Below are positions 9,455 through 17,570 of a stretch of DNA of 37,039 bases, in pieces. The stretch is taken from positions 1 through 37,039 of the forward strand of contig DLKD01000057.1 in assembly GCA_002477755.1 (NCBI GenBank), in the 5' to 3' direction. The notes under the pieces were generated by a model. The model was not told where the DNA came from. It saw only the letters and a program-made list of their open reading frames with translations, and searched no databases. The translations under genes were made by a program, and so were the position numbers. Each line of letters starts with the position of its first letter. Position 1 is the first letter of the stretch. This DNA comes from Gordonia sp. UBA7599 (GTDB taxonomy: Bacteria > Actinomycetota > Actinomycetes > Mycobacteriales > Mycobacteriaceae).

Positions 9455-12400
9455 TCAACACCAGTCCCGCGACCTCGTGCCGACGCGCAGGTCCAGACGC
9501 TGCAGCCGATCGGCGACGACGGTGACGGCGCCCTCGGCGTTCTGCACCTTGCCGCGCACCACCAAAGCCGTCGCGGTGTGCGCCAATTCGCGGTACTTAC
9601 GCCACAGGCCCACCGAGCAGACCACGTTCACCATGCCGGTCTCGTCTTCGAGGTTGATGAACGTGACGCCCGACGCCGTTGCCGGGCGCTGCCGGTGGGT
9701 CACCGCACCGGCGACCAGGACGCGATCCCCGTCGTCGACGGCGAGCAGTTGGTCGGCCGGCACCACCCCCAGAGCCGCCAGCCGCGGGCGCAGGTATTGC
9801 GTCGGGTAGCTCGTCGGGGTGATGCCGGTGGCCCACGCATCGGAGGAGGCCAGCTCTACCGCGGAGAGACCCGGCAGTTCCGGTGCCGCCGAACCGGCGC
9901 GCAACGGCAACTGATCGCGACGATGCCTCGCCGCCTCTCCCGCCGCCCACAACGCCTGGCGCCTGGTCAGTCCAAACGCATCCAGCGCGCCCGCGGTTGC
10001 CAACGCCTCCCACTGTGTCTGCGACAGTTCGACGCGGGCGGCCGCGTCGTCGAGGTCGGCGAAGCGCCCGTGTGCGGTGCGCTCGTCGACGATCCGCTGG
10101 GCCGCCTCGTCGCCGAGCGAGCGCACCCCGGCGAGCCCGAGCCGCACCTGGGTCCCCGCCTCCTCCAACGTGGCGTGGGCCAGCGAGGCATTCAGATCAG
10201 GTCGGTGCACCACCACACCGTGCCGGCGGGCGTCGGCGACCAGCGACTGCGGCGAGTAGAACCCCATCGGTTGGGCGCGCAGCAATGCGGCGCAGAATGC
10301 GGCCGGATGGTGCAGCTTGAACCAGGCCGAGTAGAACACCAGCGACGCGAAGCTCTGCGAATGACTCTCCGGGAAGCCGAAATTGGCGAAGGCGGCCATC
10401 TTCTCGTAGATGCGCTCCGCGGTCTCGCCGGTGATGCCGTGGAGTTCGCGCATACCGTCGAAGAAATTCTGCCGCAGCGCAGCCATCTTCTCCGGCGAAC
10501 GTTTGGAGCCCATCGCGCGGCGCAGCTGATCGGCCTGTGCCGCACTGAACCCGGCGACGTCAACGGCCATCTGCATCAGTTGTTCCTGGAACAGCGGGAT
10601 GCCCAGGGTGCGTTCCAGCGACCGCTCCAGCGCCGGATGGTCGTAGCGGACCTCCTCACGACCGTTGCGGCGACGGATGTAGGGGTGCACCGACCCGCCC
10701 TGGATCGGACCGGGTCGGATGAGTGCGACTTCGACGACGAGATCGAAGAAGGTGCGCGGCTTCAGCCGCGGCAGCGTCGCCATCTGGGCACGCGACTCCA
10801 CCTGGAACACCCCGACCGAGTCGGCCCGGCACAGCATGTCGTAGACGTCCGTCTCGGTCAGGTCGATGCGCGCCAGGTCGACGTCGATGCCCTTGTGCTG
10901 CGCAACCAGGTCGATCGCATAGTGCAGCGCCGAGAGCATCCCCAGCCCGAGGAGGTCGAACTTCACCAGGCCGATGGCCGCGCAATCGTCCTTGTCCCAC
11001 TGCAGCACGCTGCGGCCCGGCATCCGCGCCCATTCGGTGGGGCACACGTCGGCGATCGGACGGTCGCAGATCACCATGCCGCCCGAATGGATCCCCAGGT
11101 GCCTGGGCAGGCCGCGGATCTGCGCGGCGAGGGCGGTGACGTCGTCGGGCGCCTCGTCGGGCATCCGGCTCCATGCGTCCTGCTGCCCGGTCGCGTAACC
11201 GAGGGCGCGCGCGGTGTCGCGCACGGCTGATTTCCGACGGTAGGTGATGACGTTGGCGACCTGCGCGCTGTAGTCGCGGCCGTATTTGCCGTACACGTAC
11301 TGGATGGCCTCTTCTCGACGGTCGGACTCGATGTCGACGTCGATGTCGGGTGGACCGTCGCGCTCGGGCGAGAGGAAGCGCTCAAACAGCAGGTGGTTGG
11401 CGACCGGGTCTACCGACGTGATGCCCAGCGCAAAACACACCGCCGAGTTCGCGGCGCTGCCCCGGCCCTGGCAGAGGATGTCGCTGCGACGGCAGAAGTC
11501 GACGATGTCGTGCACGACGAGGAAATAGCCGGGAAAGTCGAGTTGAGAGATGATCGCCAGTTCGTGCTCGATCTGCCGGTGGGCGGCCGGGTGCTGTGCG
11601 GGGCTGCCGTAGCGGCGCAGTGCCCCGCGTCGGGTGAGTTCGCGCAGCCAGCTGGACTCGGTATGCCCGTCAGGTACGTCGAACGGTGGGAGTCGCGGTG
11701 CGATGAGACCCAGTTCGAAGGCGCAGTCGGCGGCCAGCTGTACCGCGTTGTCGATGGCGTCGGGGTGCGCGCGCAGCAGGCCGGCCACCTCGTCGCCGCT
11801 GCGCAGGTGTGCTCCTCCGACGCCGGGCATCCACCCGTCGATCGTCTCGATGTCGGTGCGGGCGCGGATCGCGGCCATCGCGATCGCGAGCCGACGACGA
11901 TCCGGCCCGGCGAAGTGTGCGCCGGTCGTGGCGACGACGGGGAGCCGGGATCGGGCGGCGATCGCCGCCAAGACCGCGTTGCGCTCGTCGTCGTCGGGCA
12001 GACCCGACGAGGTGAGTTCGACGACGACGTTGTCGCGGCCGAAACGCTCGATCAGTTCATCGAGTGTTCGACGTGCGGCTTTGGACCCACCACGGTCGAG
12101 TGCTCGGCGCACCGCCCCCTTGCGGCACCCGGTGAGGATCAACCAGTCGCCCGTCTGCCCATTCGACGACAATTCGTCGAGGTTGTAGTGCAGCTGCCCT
12201 TTCTCCCCGCCGCGCATGTGTGCGGCCGCGATCGTCCGTGACAGCCTTCGATAGCCTTCCGGGCCCCGCGCCAAGACCAGCAGATGCTCGCCGGGCGGGT
12301 CGGGGACCCCGGTTCGAATCGCGGGTCGTGATACAGCCGCTCCCACCTCGCTGTCACTTGACCATCCGAGTGACAGCTCGGCCCCGAACACCGTCGGCAA

Positions 12401-12805
12401 TCCGAATTCACGCGCAGCCTCGGCAAAGCGGACGATGCCGTAGAAGCCGTCGTGGTCGGTGAGTGCGAGTGCCTTCAGATCCAGGCGCACCGCCTCTTCG
12501 ACCATCTCCTCCGGCGATGACGCCCCGTCGAGGAAGCTGAATGCACTGTGGGCGTGGAGTTCGGCGAAAGCCGTCGTCGACCGGATCGGGCGCACCGTCT
12601 CATCGGCGAGATAGGCCTCACGTTTGCGCGACCACGCCGGGGAGTCTCCGCCGTCGGGCACGCCCTCGTCGTCGGTGTGACCATCGGCGTGCTGGTCGTA
12701 GGGCGGTGGGAAGCTCTCCCCCGGGCGCGCACCGTCGCGTCTCGGGCGTCCCGACAGCACCCGTTCCATCTCCGCCCAGCTCGGCGGGCCGTTGTGCCAA
12801 CCCAT
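9455..12805 (-). CDS. dnaE2: Error-prone DNA polymerase III alpha subunit DnaE2 (ImuC)
   Basis: Translesion C-family polymerase of the actinobacterial mutasome, responsible for damage-induced mutagenesis together with ImuA' and ImuB. The 1116-residue protein (slightly longer than typical mycobacterial DnaE2) has an N-terminal extension and then the PHP domain (about 78-340) starting AELHAHSAFSFLDGASSPEE with ALTDHDG. The palm has GRGSAANSAVCF (448-459) and the catalytic aspartates in PDIDVDIES (D488, D490), then GKYGRDYSAQVANVITYRRK. There is a fingers region and a C-terminal OB-fold (about 1020-1090, VTFINLEDETGMVNVV). ATG at 12805. A LexA-type box and a -10 hexamer TAGAAT (12812-12817) six bases before the ATG suggest a leaderless, SOS-induced transcript. 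It converges with rtcB. Confidence 0.95.
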   Translation of the reverse strand: MGWHNGPPSWAEMERVLSGRPRRDGARPGESFPPPYDQHADGHTDDEGVPDGGDSPAWSRKREAYLADETVRPIRSTTAFAELHAHSAFSFLDGASSPEEMVEEAVRLDLKALALTDHDGFYGIVRFAEAAREFGLPTVFGAELSLGWSSDSEVGAAVSRPAIRTGVPDPPGEHLLVLARGPEGYRRLSRTIAAAHMRGGEKGQLHYNLDELSSNGQTGDWLILTGCRKGAVRRALDRGGSKAARRTLDELIERFGRDNVVVELTSSGLPDDDERNAVLAAIAARSRLPVVATTGAHFAGPDRRRLAIAMAAIRARTDIETIDGWMPGVGGAHLRSGDEVAGLLRAHPDAIDNAVQLAADCAFELGLIAPRLPPFDVPDGHTESSWLRELTRRGALRRYGSPAQHPAAHRQIEHELAIISQLDFPGYFLVVHDIVDFCRRSDILCQGRGSAANSAVCFALGITSVDPVANHLLFERFLSPERDGPPDIDVDIESDRREEAIQYVYGKYGRDYSAQVANVITYRRKSAVRDTARALGYATGQQDAWSRMPDEAPDDVTALAAQIRGLPRHLGIHSGGMVICDRPIADVCPTEWARMPGRSVLQWDKDDCAAIGLVKFDLLGLGMLSALHYAIDLVAQHKGIDVDLARIDLTETDVYDMLCRADSVGVFQVESRAQMATLPRLKPRTFFDLVVEVALIRPGPIQGGSVHPYIRRRNGREEVRYDHPALERSLERTLGIPLFQEQLMQMAVDVAGFSAAQADQLRRAMGSKRSPEKMAALRQNFFDGMRELHGITGETAERIYEKMAAFANFGFPESHSQSFASLVFYSAWFKLHHPAAFCAALLRAQPMGFYSPQSLVADARRHGVVVHRPDLNASLAHATLEEAGTQVRLGLAGVRSLGDEAAQRIVDERTAHGRFADLDDAAARVELSQTQWEALATAGALDAFGLTRRQALWAAGEAARHRRDQLPLRAGSAAPELPGLSAVELASSDAWATGITPTSYPTQYLRPRLAALGVVPADQLLAVDDGDRVLVAGAVTHRQRPATASGVTFINLEDETGMVNVVCSVGLWRKYRELAHTATALVVRGKVQNAEGAVTVVADRLQRLDLRVGTRSRDWC

Positions 12806-12811
12806 CGAACC

Positions 12812-12833
12812 ATTCTATCGAACATATGTTCGT
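12812..12833 (-). promoter_or_regulatory. LexA (SOS) box and leaderless -10 of dnaE2
   Basis: TCGAACATATGTTCGT at 12818-12833 matches the actinobacterial SOS box TCGAAC-N4-GTTCGA at 11 of 12 defined positions. On the minus strand it is directly followed by TAGAAT (12812-12817) and, six bases later, the dnaE2 ATG. That spacing places the transcription start at or next to the ATG. LexA bound here would block the -10. Confidence 0.92.
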
Positions 12834-12875
12834 GTAGTGAGAGGTTGTGATCGGTCGGTCGCCTTCAGACCGCCG

Positions 12876-13268
12876 TCATCGCAGCGCAGACCGTATTCCG
12901 GTATGGATAAAGTCATCCCCCTTGAACAACAGCGGCTCATCGCGCTCTACCGCCAGCGCATAGGCAAAGCAGTCACCGAAGTTCAGTTGCGCACGGTGGC
13001 CACCCCCTTTTCCGAAGTCCGCGTACGCTCGGCGGGCGATGCGGGCCTGCTCGACGCTGACCGGAACTACCTCAATCTCCGCCGTCCGCAACCACGAGTC
13101 GAACGCCCGGCCAACCTGCGGAAGCCCCTTGCGATCGACCACGATCCCACACTCCAGGTACGTACCGGCCGACATAACCGAAGCGCCTGCCGCAAGTGCG
13201 TCCGCATACCGTCGGGCATCGCCCTCACCCGCAAGGATCGCGAAGACCGCGGAGGTGTCGACGATCAT
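12876..13268 (-). CDS. vapC: VapC-type PIN-domain ribonuclease toxin
   Basis: Toxin of a type II toxin-antitoxin module; PIN-domain VapC proteins are Mg2+-dependent endoribonucleases that cut tRNA or rRNA. The 130-residue protein starts [12 protein letters not shown]. It keeps the acidic active-site set: D4, E39 (in GTYLEC), D99 (in [12 protein letters not shown]) and D118 or D119 (in FKGDDF). The start codon overlaps the vapB stop by four bases (ATGA), so antitoxin and toxin translation are coupled. Apparently intact. The dnaE2 promoter lies about 45 bases beyond its 3' end, placing the module inside the SOS gene island. The target RNA cannot be predicted from sequence. Confidence 0.93.
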   Translation of the reverse strand: MIVDTSAVFAILAGEGDARRYADALAAGASVMSAGTYLECGIVVDRKGLPQVGRAFDSWLRTAEIEVVPVSVEQARIARRAYADFGKGGGHRAQLNFGDCFAYALAVERDEPLLFKGDDFIHTGIRSALR

Positions 13269-13507
13269 TGCGGCAGGCCGTCCTCGTCGTAGAGATCGAC
13301 AGTCGGATCCGTGCCGGGCACCAGCCCGAGCAACCCGCCGACCTCCACCCCGCGTTCGAGGATCCGCTGCGCGCGCTCGTCAGCCAGCAATGCTCGTAGC
13401 CGCACCTCAACCGCGGAGCACACCGCGGCCTCCTGACTCTCACCGGTGAGCCGCGCGATTTGCTTGACCATCTCGTGGGTTTGCGGGTTCTTGATGTTCA
13501 TCGCCAT
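13265..13507 (-). CDS. vapB: VapB-type antitoxin
   Basis: Antitoxin partner of the PIN toxin. The 80-residue protein has an N-terminal DNA-binding part ([20 protein letters not shown], the short ribbon/helix form of the PSK-type VapB family) and an acidic, toxin-binding C-terminus ([18 protein letters not shown]). The ATG at 13507 is preceded by AGGAAGG with a 7-base gap; an ATG two codons on (MNIKN) is an alternative. First gene of the vapBC operon. The TGGTACC-type inverted repeat just upstream is a likely autoregulatory operator. Confidence 0.92.
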   Translation of the reverse strand: MAMNIKNPQTHEMVKQIARLTGESQEAAVCSAVEVRLRALLADERAQRILERGVEVGGLLGLVPGTDPTVDLYDEDGLPQ

Positions 13508-13509
13508 AG

Positions 13510-13539
13510 TGGTACCTTCCTACCGGAGTAATGGTACCA
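13510..13539 (-). promoter_or_regulatory. Candidate VapB(C) operator
   Basis: Two GGTACC palindromes, TGGTACC (13510-13516) and TGGTACCA (13532-13539), are spaced by about 15 bases immediately before the vapB ribosome site. Paired palindromes of this kind are where VapBC complexes bind for conditional repression. The assignment rests on position and symmetry only. Confidence 0.6.
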
Positions 13540-13551
13540 ATCTACCTTCGG

Positions 13552-14004
13552 TTACGCTCTGCCGATCGCACCGCGCAAGACGCCTGCTTCAGCACGCTTT
13601 GCCGAGACAGTGAACAGGCCGCCCGGCGCAACCGTGTACCGCCAACGGTCGTTGTCGCAGCGCACTCCGACCCGATAGTGACCGGGCTCGGTATCGCGCG
13701 TCCTCGTCGTCGACCCACCCGGCGCAAGATCCACGTGTACCGCGAGCAGATCGGAACGGAGCGATGCCCCCGACTCGGCGTCGCTCAGCGCGACCGCGCA
13801 GGTGATCGCATTCTGTCTGTCGAGGTTGGCGACGCGCAGCGTCACCGTCTCGTTCCCGTTGTCCACGGCATCCACACGAACCCACGACGTGCCCATCGTC
13901 AGCGCGTTGACGATCGGGGTCGTGACCACCACCGGTGCCGCTACCGCCGCCGTCCCGGCGACGGCATACCGCAGGATTTTCATCGCCCTCACCGCCTTTC
14001 GCAT
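13552..14004 (-). CDS. Small secreted protein of unknown function
   Basis: I do not recognise a family. The protein of up to 150 residues has an N-terminal signal-peptide-like segment (AVAGTAAVAAPVVVTTPIVNA) with basic residues before it. The exported remainder is about 110 residues and beta-rich, with two cysteines (in ITCAVAL and GVRCDND) that could form a disulfide. The first ATG (14004) follows GGAGG with only one base between, which is too tight. The ATG at 13983 (MKILRYAVAG) gives a more normal signal peptide and may be the true start. It lies between imuB and vapBC in the same direction, but no link to DNA repair is visible. Confidence 0.65.
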   Translation of the reverse strand: MRKAVRAMKILRYAVAGTAAVAAPVVVTTPIVNALTMGTSWVRVDAVDNGNETVTLRVANLDRQNAITCAVALSDAESGASLRSDLLAVHVDLAPGGSTTRTRDTEPGHYRVGVRCDNDRWRYTVAPGGLFTVSAKRAEAGVLRGAIGRA

Positions 14005-14073
14005 TCCTCCAGAGTCCGCCGACGATCATGGGGGGCGCACGGGTAACGCACTACTCGGATTCGTTCCAGTCAC

Positions 14074-15630
14074 CTACTCGTAGACGCCCTCCACCCGCCA
14101 CCGATCCCCGGCACCGAAGCGCAGCAGCAATGCCCGATCGTCGTCGAGCAGCACTTGGGCTCGGGCCAGCACCTCGTCGCCGGGCAGTCCGCACGGCCAC
14201 GGACCCGCCCACCACTGCACCGACCAGCTGTGCCGCCCTGCCGCGACCGACACCGGCTCACCGGTGAACACACCGCGTGCAGTCACCCCGACCGGATGCC
14301 CGGTGGAGTCGCACACGTCCACCGGCGCGTCGACCAGCACGGCCGGCGTCGGCTCTGGCAGCCGCGACGGCCATGGCGCGCCGAGCGGTCGCGCCGGTAC
14401 CGCCGACTCCCCGACGGGGACCAGGGTGATCTGCTCCGCCGGCCCCCGGCCGCCGCTGCGGACCGGGACCATCACCGCGTCAGCACCCAGCAGCCCCTGC
14501 ACCCGGACCAGTGCGCGGCGGATGCGATCGGCGCGCGGACCGTCAGGCGCCTCGCCGCCTCCGGCAAACTCGTATTGCAACCCCATCCCGGTGGACACCT
14601 CCACCGGCTCCAGCACCAGTTCGACGATCGGCGAGTCCGGCCCCTCTCCCGCGCCGGTGGCACCCTCGGTCAGCCACCCCTCGAGCTGCCAGCGCACCCG
14701 GTCGGCGGTCGCCTCCGGCGTCAACGGCAGTGCACAACACCAGATACGCGAATTCTCTTGCCCCCGTTCAGTTCTCGCGTGCACTGCCAGGCGTGTGCAC
14801 GACACCGTCGCCGCGGTCAGCCGTTCGTGCAGCTGTGCGGCGAGGCGCCGCGCGAGGAACGCCGCGGCATCGATGCGCTCGACCGGCGGGTCGCAGGGAT
14901 AGACGACGGTGAGTTCCGGCGGGGGCGGTACTGCCGATGGCGCGCGGCCCGGTTTCCCCGACGCCTGCCGGTGGGCGACGACGGCATCGGCGTCGAACCG
15001 AGCGCCCACGTCGGCGGCGGCCAGTGAGGCGAACGCCCCCAGCGTGCGCAGCCCCAAGCGCCACAGCAGGTCCACCAGTTCAGTGCGCGAGTCACCGCCG
15101 AGGCTGGGCTCGACGCCCAGCTCCCGGATCGGCAGCCCCGCCAAGAACTCCGCGTCGCCCCCCGGCGCGACGAGGCACTCCCGGCGGGCGGCGAGTACCG
15201 CAGTGAACATCTCATCGGCGATCCCGATCTGCACCTCGGCACCCACGTCGGCGACCGCCTCGACGACGGCGGCGGCCAGGTTCTCCTCGGAGCCGAAGTA
15301 GCGCATCCCCGACGACGGTGCCGCCACCAGCCCGGGCCGCAACACCTCGGTCGAGGGCAGGATCGCGGTGACCGCCGTGACGATCGGCGCGAACAGCCGC
15401 CCGTCGCGGTCGGGGTCGTCGGGGATGACGACCAGTTCCGGGCAATTCGACTGCGCCTGCCTCTTGCGCATGCCGCGGCGGATGCCCGCGCGCCGAGCGG
15501 GTAGAGAGCAGGCGACGACCCGATTCGCGGCAAGCACCGCGATCGGGGTGTCGGGCGGGAGGTCCCGCTCGGTGGCGGCGGCGATCGCCGGCCAATCCGG
15601 GGCCCACAGGGCCATGGTCCGACGGCTCAT
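14074..15630 (-). CDS. imuB: ImuB, non-catalytic Y-family polymerase-like mutasome hub
   Basis: Adapter of the SOS mutasome: family ImuB proteins bind ImuA', DnaE2 and the beta clamp but lack polymerase activity. With the ATG at 15630 (MSRRTMALWAPDWPAIAA) it has 518 residues and overlaps the imuA' stop by four bases. The Y-family little-finger and palm shape is recognisable (ANRVVACSLPARRAGIRRGM, about 35-54; LRPGLVAAPSSGMRYFGSEE, about 97-116; VQIGIADEMFTAVLAARR). The catalytic carboxylates of true Y-family polymerases are absent (ALWAPDWP in place of the first DxD-type site). The clamp-binding motif, QLPLWG at 352-357 in M. tuberculosis ImuB from memory, is here QYEFAG at Q352, a poor match. 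QITLVP (400-405) is an alternative. Confidence 0.92.
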   Translation of the reverse strand: MSRRTMALWAPDWPAIAAATERDLPPDTPIAVLAANRVVACSLPARRAGIRRGMRKRQAQSNCPELVVIPDDPDRDGRLFAPIVTAVTAILPSTEVLRPGLVAAPSSGMRYFGSEENLAAAVVEAVADVGAEVQIGIADEMFTAVLAARRECLVAPGGDAEFLAGLPIRELGVEPSLGGDSRTELVDLLWRLGLRTLGAFASLAAADVGARFDADAVVAHRQASGKPGRAPSAVPPPPELTVVYPCDPPVERIDAAAFLARRLAAQLHERLTAATVSCTRLAVHARTERGQENSRIWCCALPLTPEATADRVRWQLEGWLTEGATGAGEGPDSPIVELVLEPVEVSTGMGLQYEFAGGGEAPDGPRADRIRRALVRVQGLLGADAVMVPVRSGGRGPAEQITLVPVGESAVPARPLGAPWPSRLPEPTPAVLVDAPVDVCDSTGHPVGVTARGVFTGEPVSVAAGRHSWSVQWWAGPWPCGLPGDEVLARAQVLLDDDRALLLRFGAGDRWRVEGVYE

Positions 15631-16331
15631 CGTCGTGCCCCAGCAGCAACCGTGGCGCTGCGCGGCGGGCGGCTGCGCGAACGCAACGAGACCGACAGGT
15701 CCCATCCGCCGATCCGGCCGTACCCGCAGGCACCGGGCGCCGGGTCCGATCCGCCCGGCGTCGCCGTGCGATAGCGGCTCACCCGGGCCGACAGGTGTGC
15801 CGCAGCACCAGGCCACTGACCACCGACGACCAGCAGCACCGACGAGTTGCGGCGTGCCCGGGCGGCGAGGACCTTTGCGCGCGACGGCGGCACCGACATC
15901 CCGTCCAGTCCTAGGACCACCAGGTCTATTCCGTCGAGCAGAACCGTCGCGATCTGCAGCGGATCCGACCCGGGGTCGGCGACGAGGGCGATGCGCGACA
16001 GGTCGGCACCCATCTCCGCGGCCGCGAGCATGCTCAGCCGGGACAACCCGACGACCGCCACTTGCGCGCCGGCCCCGCTGCTGGCTGCGATCATCGACAG
16101 CAGCAGCGACCCGGCACCCGAGGCCGACACCACACTCCCCCGCGCCAGCCCGCCCTGAGGGAACAGTTCGGCGAGGTTTTCCGGTACCGACAGGACGTCG
16201 GGGACCAGACCGTCTTCCCCCGGTCTGGTGTCCGGATCCACCCGTGGTGCCGCACCCCCTGTCGTCGTCGACATCCGTGACATCGCTTGGCGCAGTTGCG
16301 CGATCGCGGGGTCGATTGCTGCTTCACCCAT
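15627..16331 (-). CDS. imuA': ImuA' mutasome accessory protein
   Basis: Partner of ImuB and DnaE2 in damage-induced mutagenesis. Family ImuA' proteins resemble a RecA core without full ATPase motifs and bind the ImuB C-terminus. The 234-residue protein has the typical order: an N-terminal helix, VLSVPENLAELFPQGGLARG (about 47-66), a RecA-like strand GSVVSASGAGSLLLSM where the P-loop would be, then GADLSRIALVADPG, IDLVVLGLDG and a basic Arg-rich C-terminal tail. The ATG at 16331 is preceded by GGGAGAAG. First gene of imuA'-imuB with a four-base overlap; a LexA-type box lies 92 bases upstream. Gene order matches Rv3395c-Rv3394c from memory. Confidence 0.9.
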   Translation of the reverse strand: MGEAAIDPAIAQLRQAMSRMSTTTGGAAPRVDPDTRPGEDGLVPDVLSVPENLAELFPQGGLARGSVVSASGAGSLLLSMIAASSGAGAQVAVVGLSRLSMLAAAEMGADLSRIALVADPGSDPLQIATVLLDGIDLVVLGLDGMSVPPSRAKVLAARARRNSSVLLVVGGQWPGAAAHLSARVSRYRTATPGGSDPAPGACGYGRIGGWDLSVSLRSRSRPPRSATVAAGARR

Positions 16332-16422
16332 GTCTTCTCCCGACCGTTTCCACGCAGTCGTCGAGCCGGTGAATCACGCTCGACGAACCACTCGTGAAGC
16401 CGGTCGGGAAGATACCGGCGCA

Positions 16423-16438
16423 TCGAATATTTATTCGA
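16423..16438 (-). promoter_or_regulatory. LexA (SOS) box upstream of imuA'-imuB
   Basis: TCGAATATTTATTCGA is a 6-4-6 palindrome keeping the TCGAA and TTCGA half-sites of the actinobacterial SOS box; the inner C/G pair is replaced by T/A. It lies in the 171-base gap between imuA' and the converging-in-line radical SAM gene, 92 bases before the imuA' ATG. The AT-rich stretch around it stands out from its surroundings. Confidence 0.85.
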
Positions 16439-16502
16439 TATCCAGACTGTAGACCCAGGGTCCGACAATGCGCAAGAGTGATTGTTTCCGCAGGTCAACA
16501 AC

Positions 16503-17534
16503 CTAAAAGAGGGTCGGTTCCGCCATCGTCGCAGGTCTGGACGCCACGGTCGCAACCACCGCCGGCGCAACGTCGGACACGGGTCCGGAACGACCAGCCA
16601 GACCATGGTGGGACACCAGTGGCCGCAACCGATCTGCGAGTCTGGCGGAGTACTCGGCGGACACGTACGAACCCCGTCCGTAGAGCGCCCGATACCGCCG
16701 CAGCAGCGCTGGGTGCTCATCGGCCAGCCACTGCAGGAACCACTCCCTGGCGCCGGGCCGCAGGTGCATCGGGATCGCCGACACGCTGACCGCACCGGCC
16801 GCCGCCAGGCCAGCCAGGAGCGCATCGAGCTGGGCAGTCGAATCGGTCAGATACGGGACCACCGGAGCCACCATCACGTGCGGCGCCAACCCGGCGTCGG
16901 CGATCTCCCGAATGAGCGCCAACCGCGCCCGCGGCGAGGGTGCGCCCGGGTCGAGTTGTCCGGCCAACTCCCCGTCGACCATCGACAATGACACTGACAC
17001 CGACACGTCGACGACATCGGCGGCCTGTCGCAGCAGCGGCAGGTCGCGCGCCAGGAGCGTTCCCTTGGTCAGGATCGAGAACGGGGTGCCCGACGAGGCG
17101 AGCGCACCGATGACCGGCGGCATCAACCGATAGCGTCCCTCCGCGCGCTGATAAGGATCGGTGTTGGTGCCCAGCGCCACGACCTCGCGCTGCCACGACC
17201 GCCGCCGCAGTTCCTTTCGCAGCACCGCGGCGGCGTTGAGCTTCACGACGATCTGCTTGTCGAAATCCTCCCCGGCGTCGAAGTCGAGGTACGTGTGTGT
17301 CGACCGCGCGAAGCAGTAGCGGCAGGCGTGGGTGCATCCGCGGAAAGTGTTGATGCTGAAGCGAAAGGGCATGCCCGAGGACACCGGAACCGGGTTGAGC
17401 AGCGAGCGGCACAACACCTCGTGGAACGTGATGCCGGCGAACTCCGGCGTCGTGACCGTGCGCACGAGGTCGTCGCGGCCCAGCCCGGGCAGGGCACCGT
17501 CGTCGACCTGGATCGTCTGATCAGCCCACCGCAT
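16503..17534 (-). CDS. Radical SAM protein, Rv2578c / SplB-like
   Basis: Predicted 4Fe-4S radical SAM enzyme related to spore photoproduct lyase; its reaction is unknown. With the ATG at 17534 (MRWADQTIQVDDGALPGL, the usual N-terminus of this family) it has 343 residues. The cluster motif is CTHACRYC with C67, C71 and C74, after NTFRG. Further motifs are VALGTNTDPYQRAEGRYRL, ILTKGTLLARDLPLL and VSVSLSMVD. The open frame extends to an ATG at 17552, but that start would lie inside the LexA box, so 17534 is preferred. The last residues are EPTLF, resembling a terminal beta-clamp peptide (QxxLF) with Glu in place of Gln. It is divergent from the transporter and lies upstream of imuA'B, so it belongs to the SOS island. 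Confidence 0.88.
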   Translation of the reverse strand: MRWADQTIQVDDGALPGLGRDDLVRTVTTPEFAGITFHEVLCRSLLNPVPVSSGMPFRFSINTFRGCTHACRYCFARSTHTYLDFDAGEDFDKQIVVKLNAAAVLRKELRRRSWQREVVALGTNTDPYQRAEGRYRLMPPVIGALASSGTPFSILTKGTLLARDLPLLRQAADVVDVSVSVSLSMVDGELAGQLDPGAPSPRARLALIREIADAGLAPHVMVAPVVPYLTDSTAQLDALLAGLAAAGAVSVSAIPMHLRPGAREWFLQWLADEHPALLRRYRALYGRGSYVSAEYSARLADRLRPLVSHHGLAGRSGPVSDVAPAVVATVASRPATMAEPTLF

Positions 17535-17542
17535 GCCCCCAT

Positions 17543-17558
17543 GCGAACACATGTTCTA
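17543..17558 (-). promoter_or_regulatory. LexA (SOS) box of the radical SAM gene
   Basis: GCGAACACATGTTCTA matches TCGAAC-N4-GTTCGA in both GAAC/GTTC half-sites with changes at the outer bases. It is 9 bases upstream of the preferred start codon and 13 bases before the divergent transporter start. Repression could therefore affect both genes. The divergence is real, but only the radical SAM gene has known SOS links in relatives. Confidence 0.8.
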
Positions 17559-17570
17559 ACTGCTGTCAAC

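Noticed and set aside
9578-11230. 550-codon open frame on the plus strand inside dnaE2
   Set aside because: It is antisense to strong DnaE2 homology, and its translation is Arg/Gly/Val-rich with no family features; a typical high-GC shadow frame.
15631-15816. N-terminal extension of ImuB
   Set aside because: This sequence is the imuA' 3' end in another frame; the ATGA overlap at 15627-15630 marks the real start.
17295-17570. Upstream extension of the BASS transporter frame
   Set aside because: It overlaps the radical SAM gene antisense and the LexA box; the homology and first membrane helix begin after 17607.
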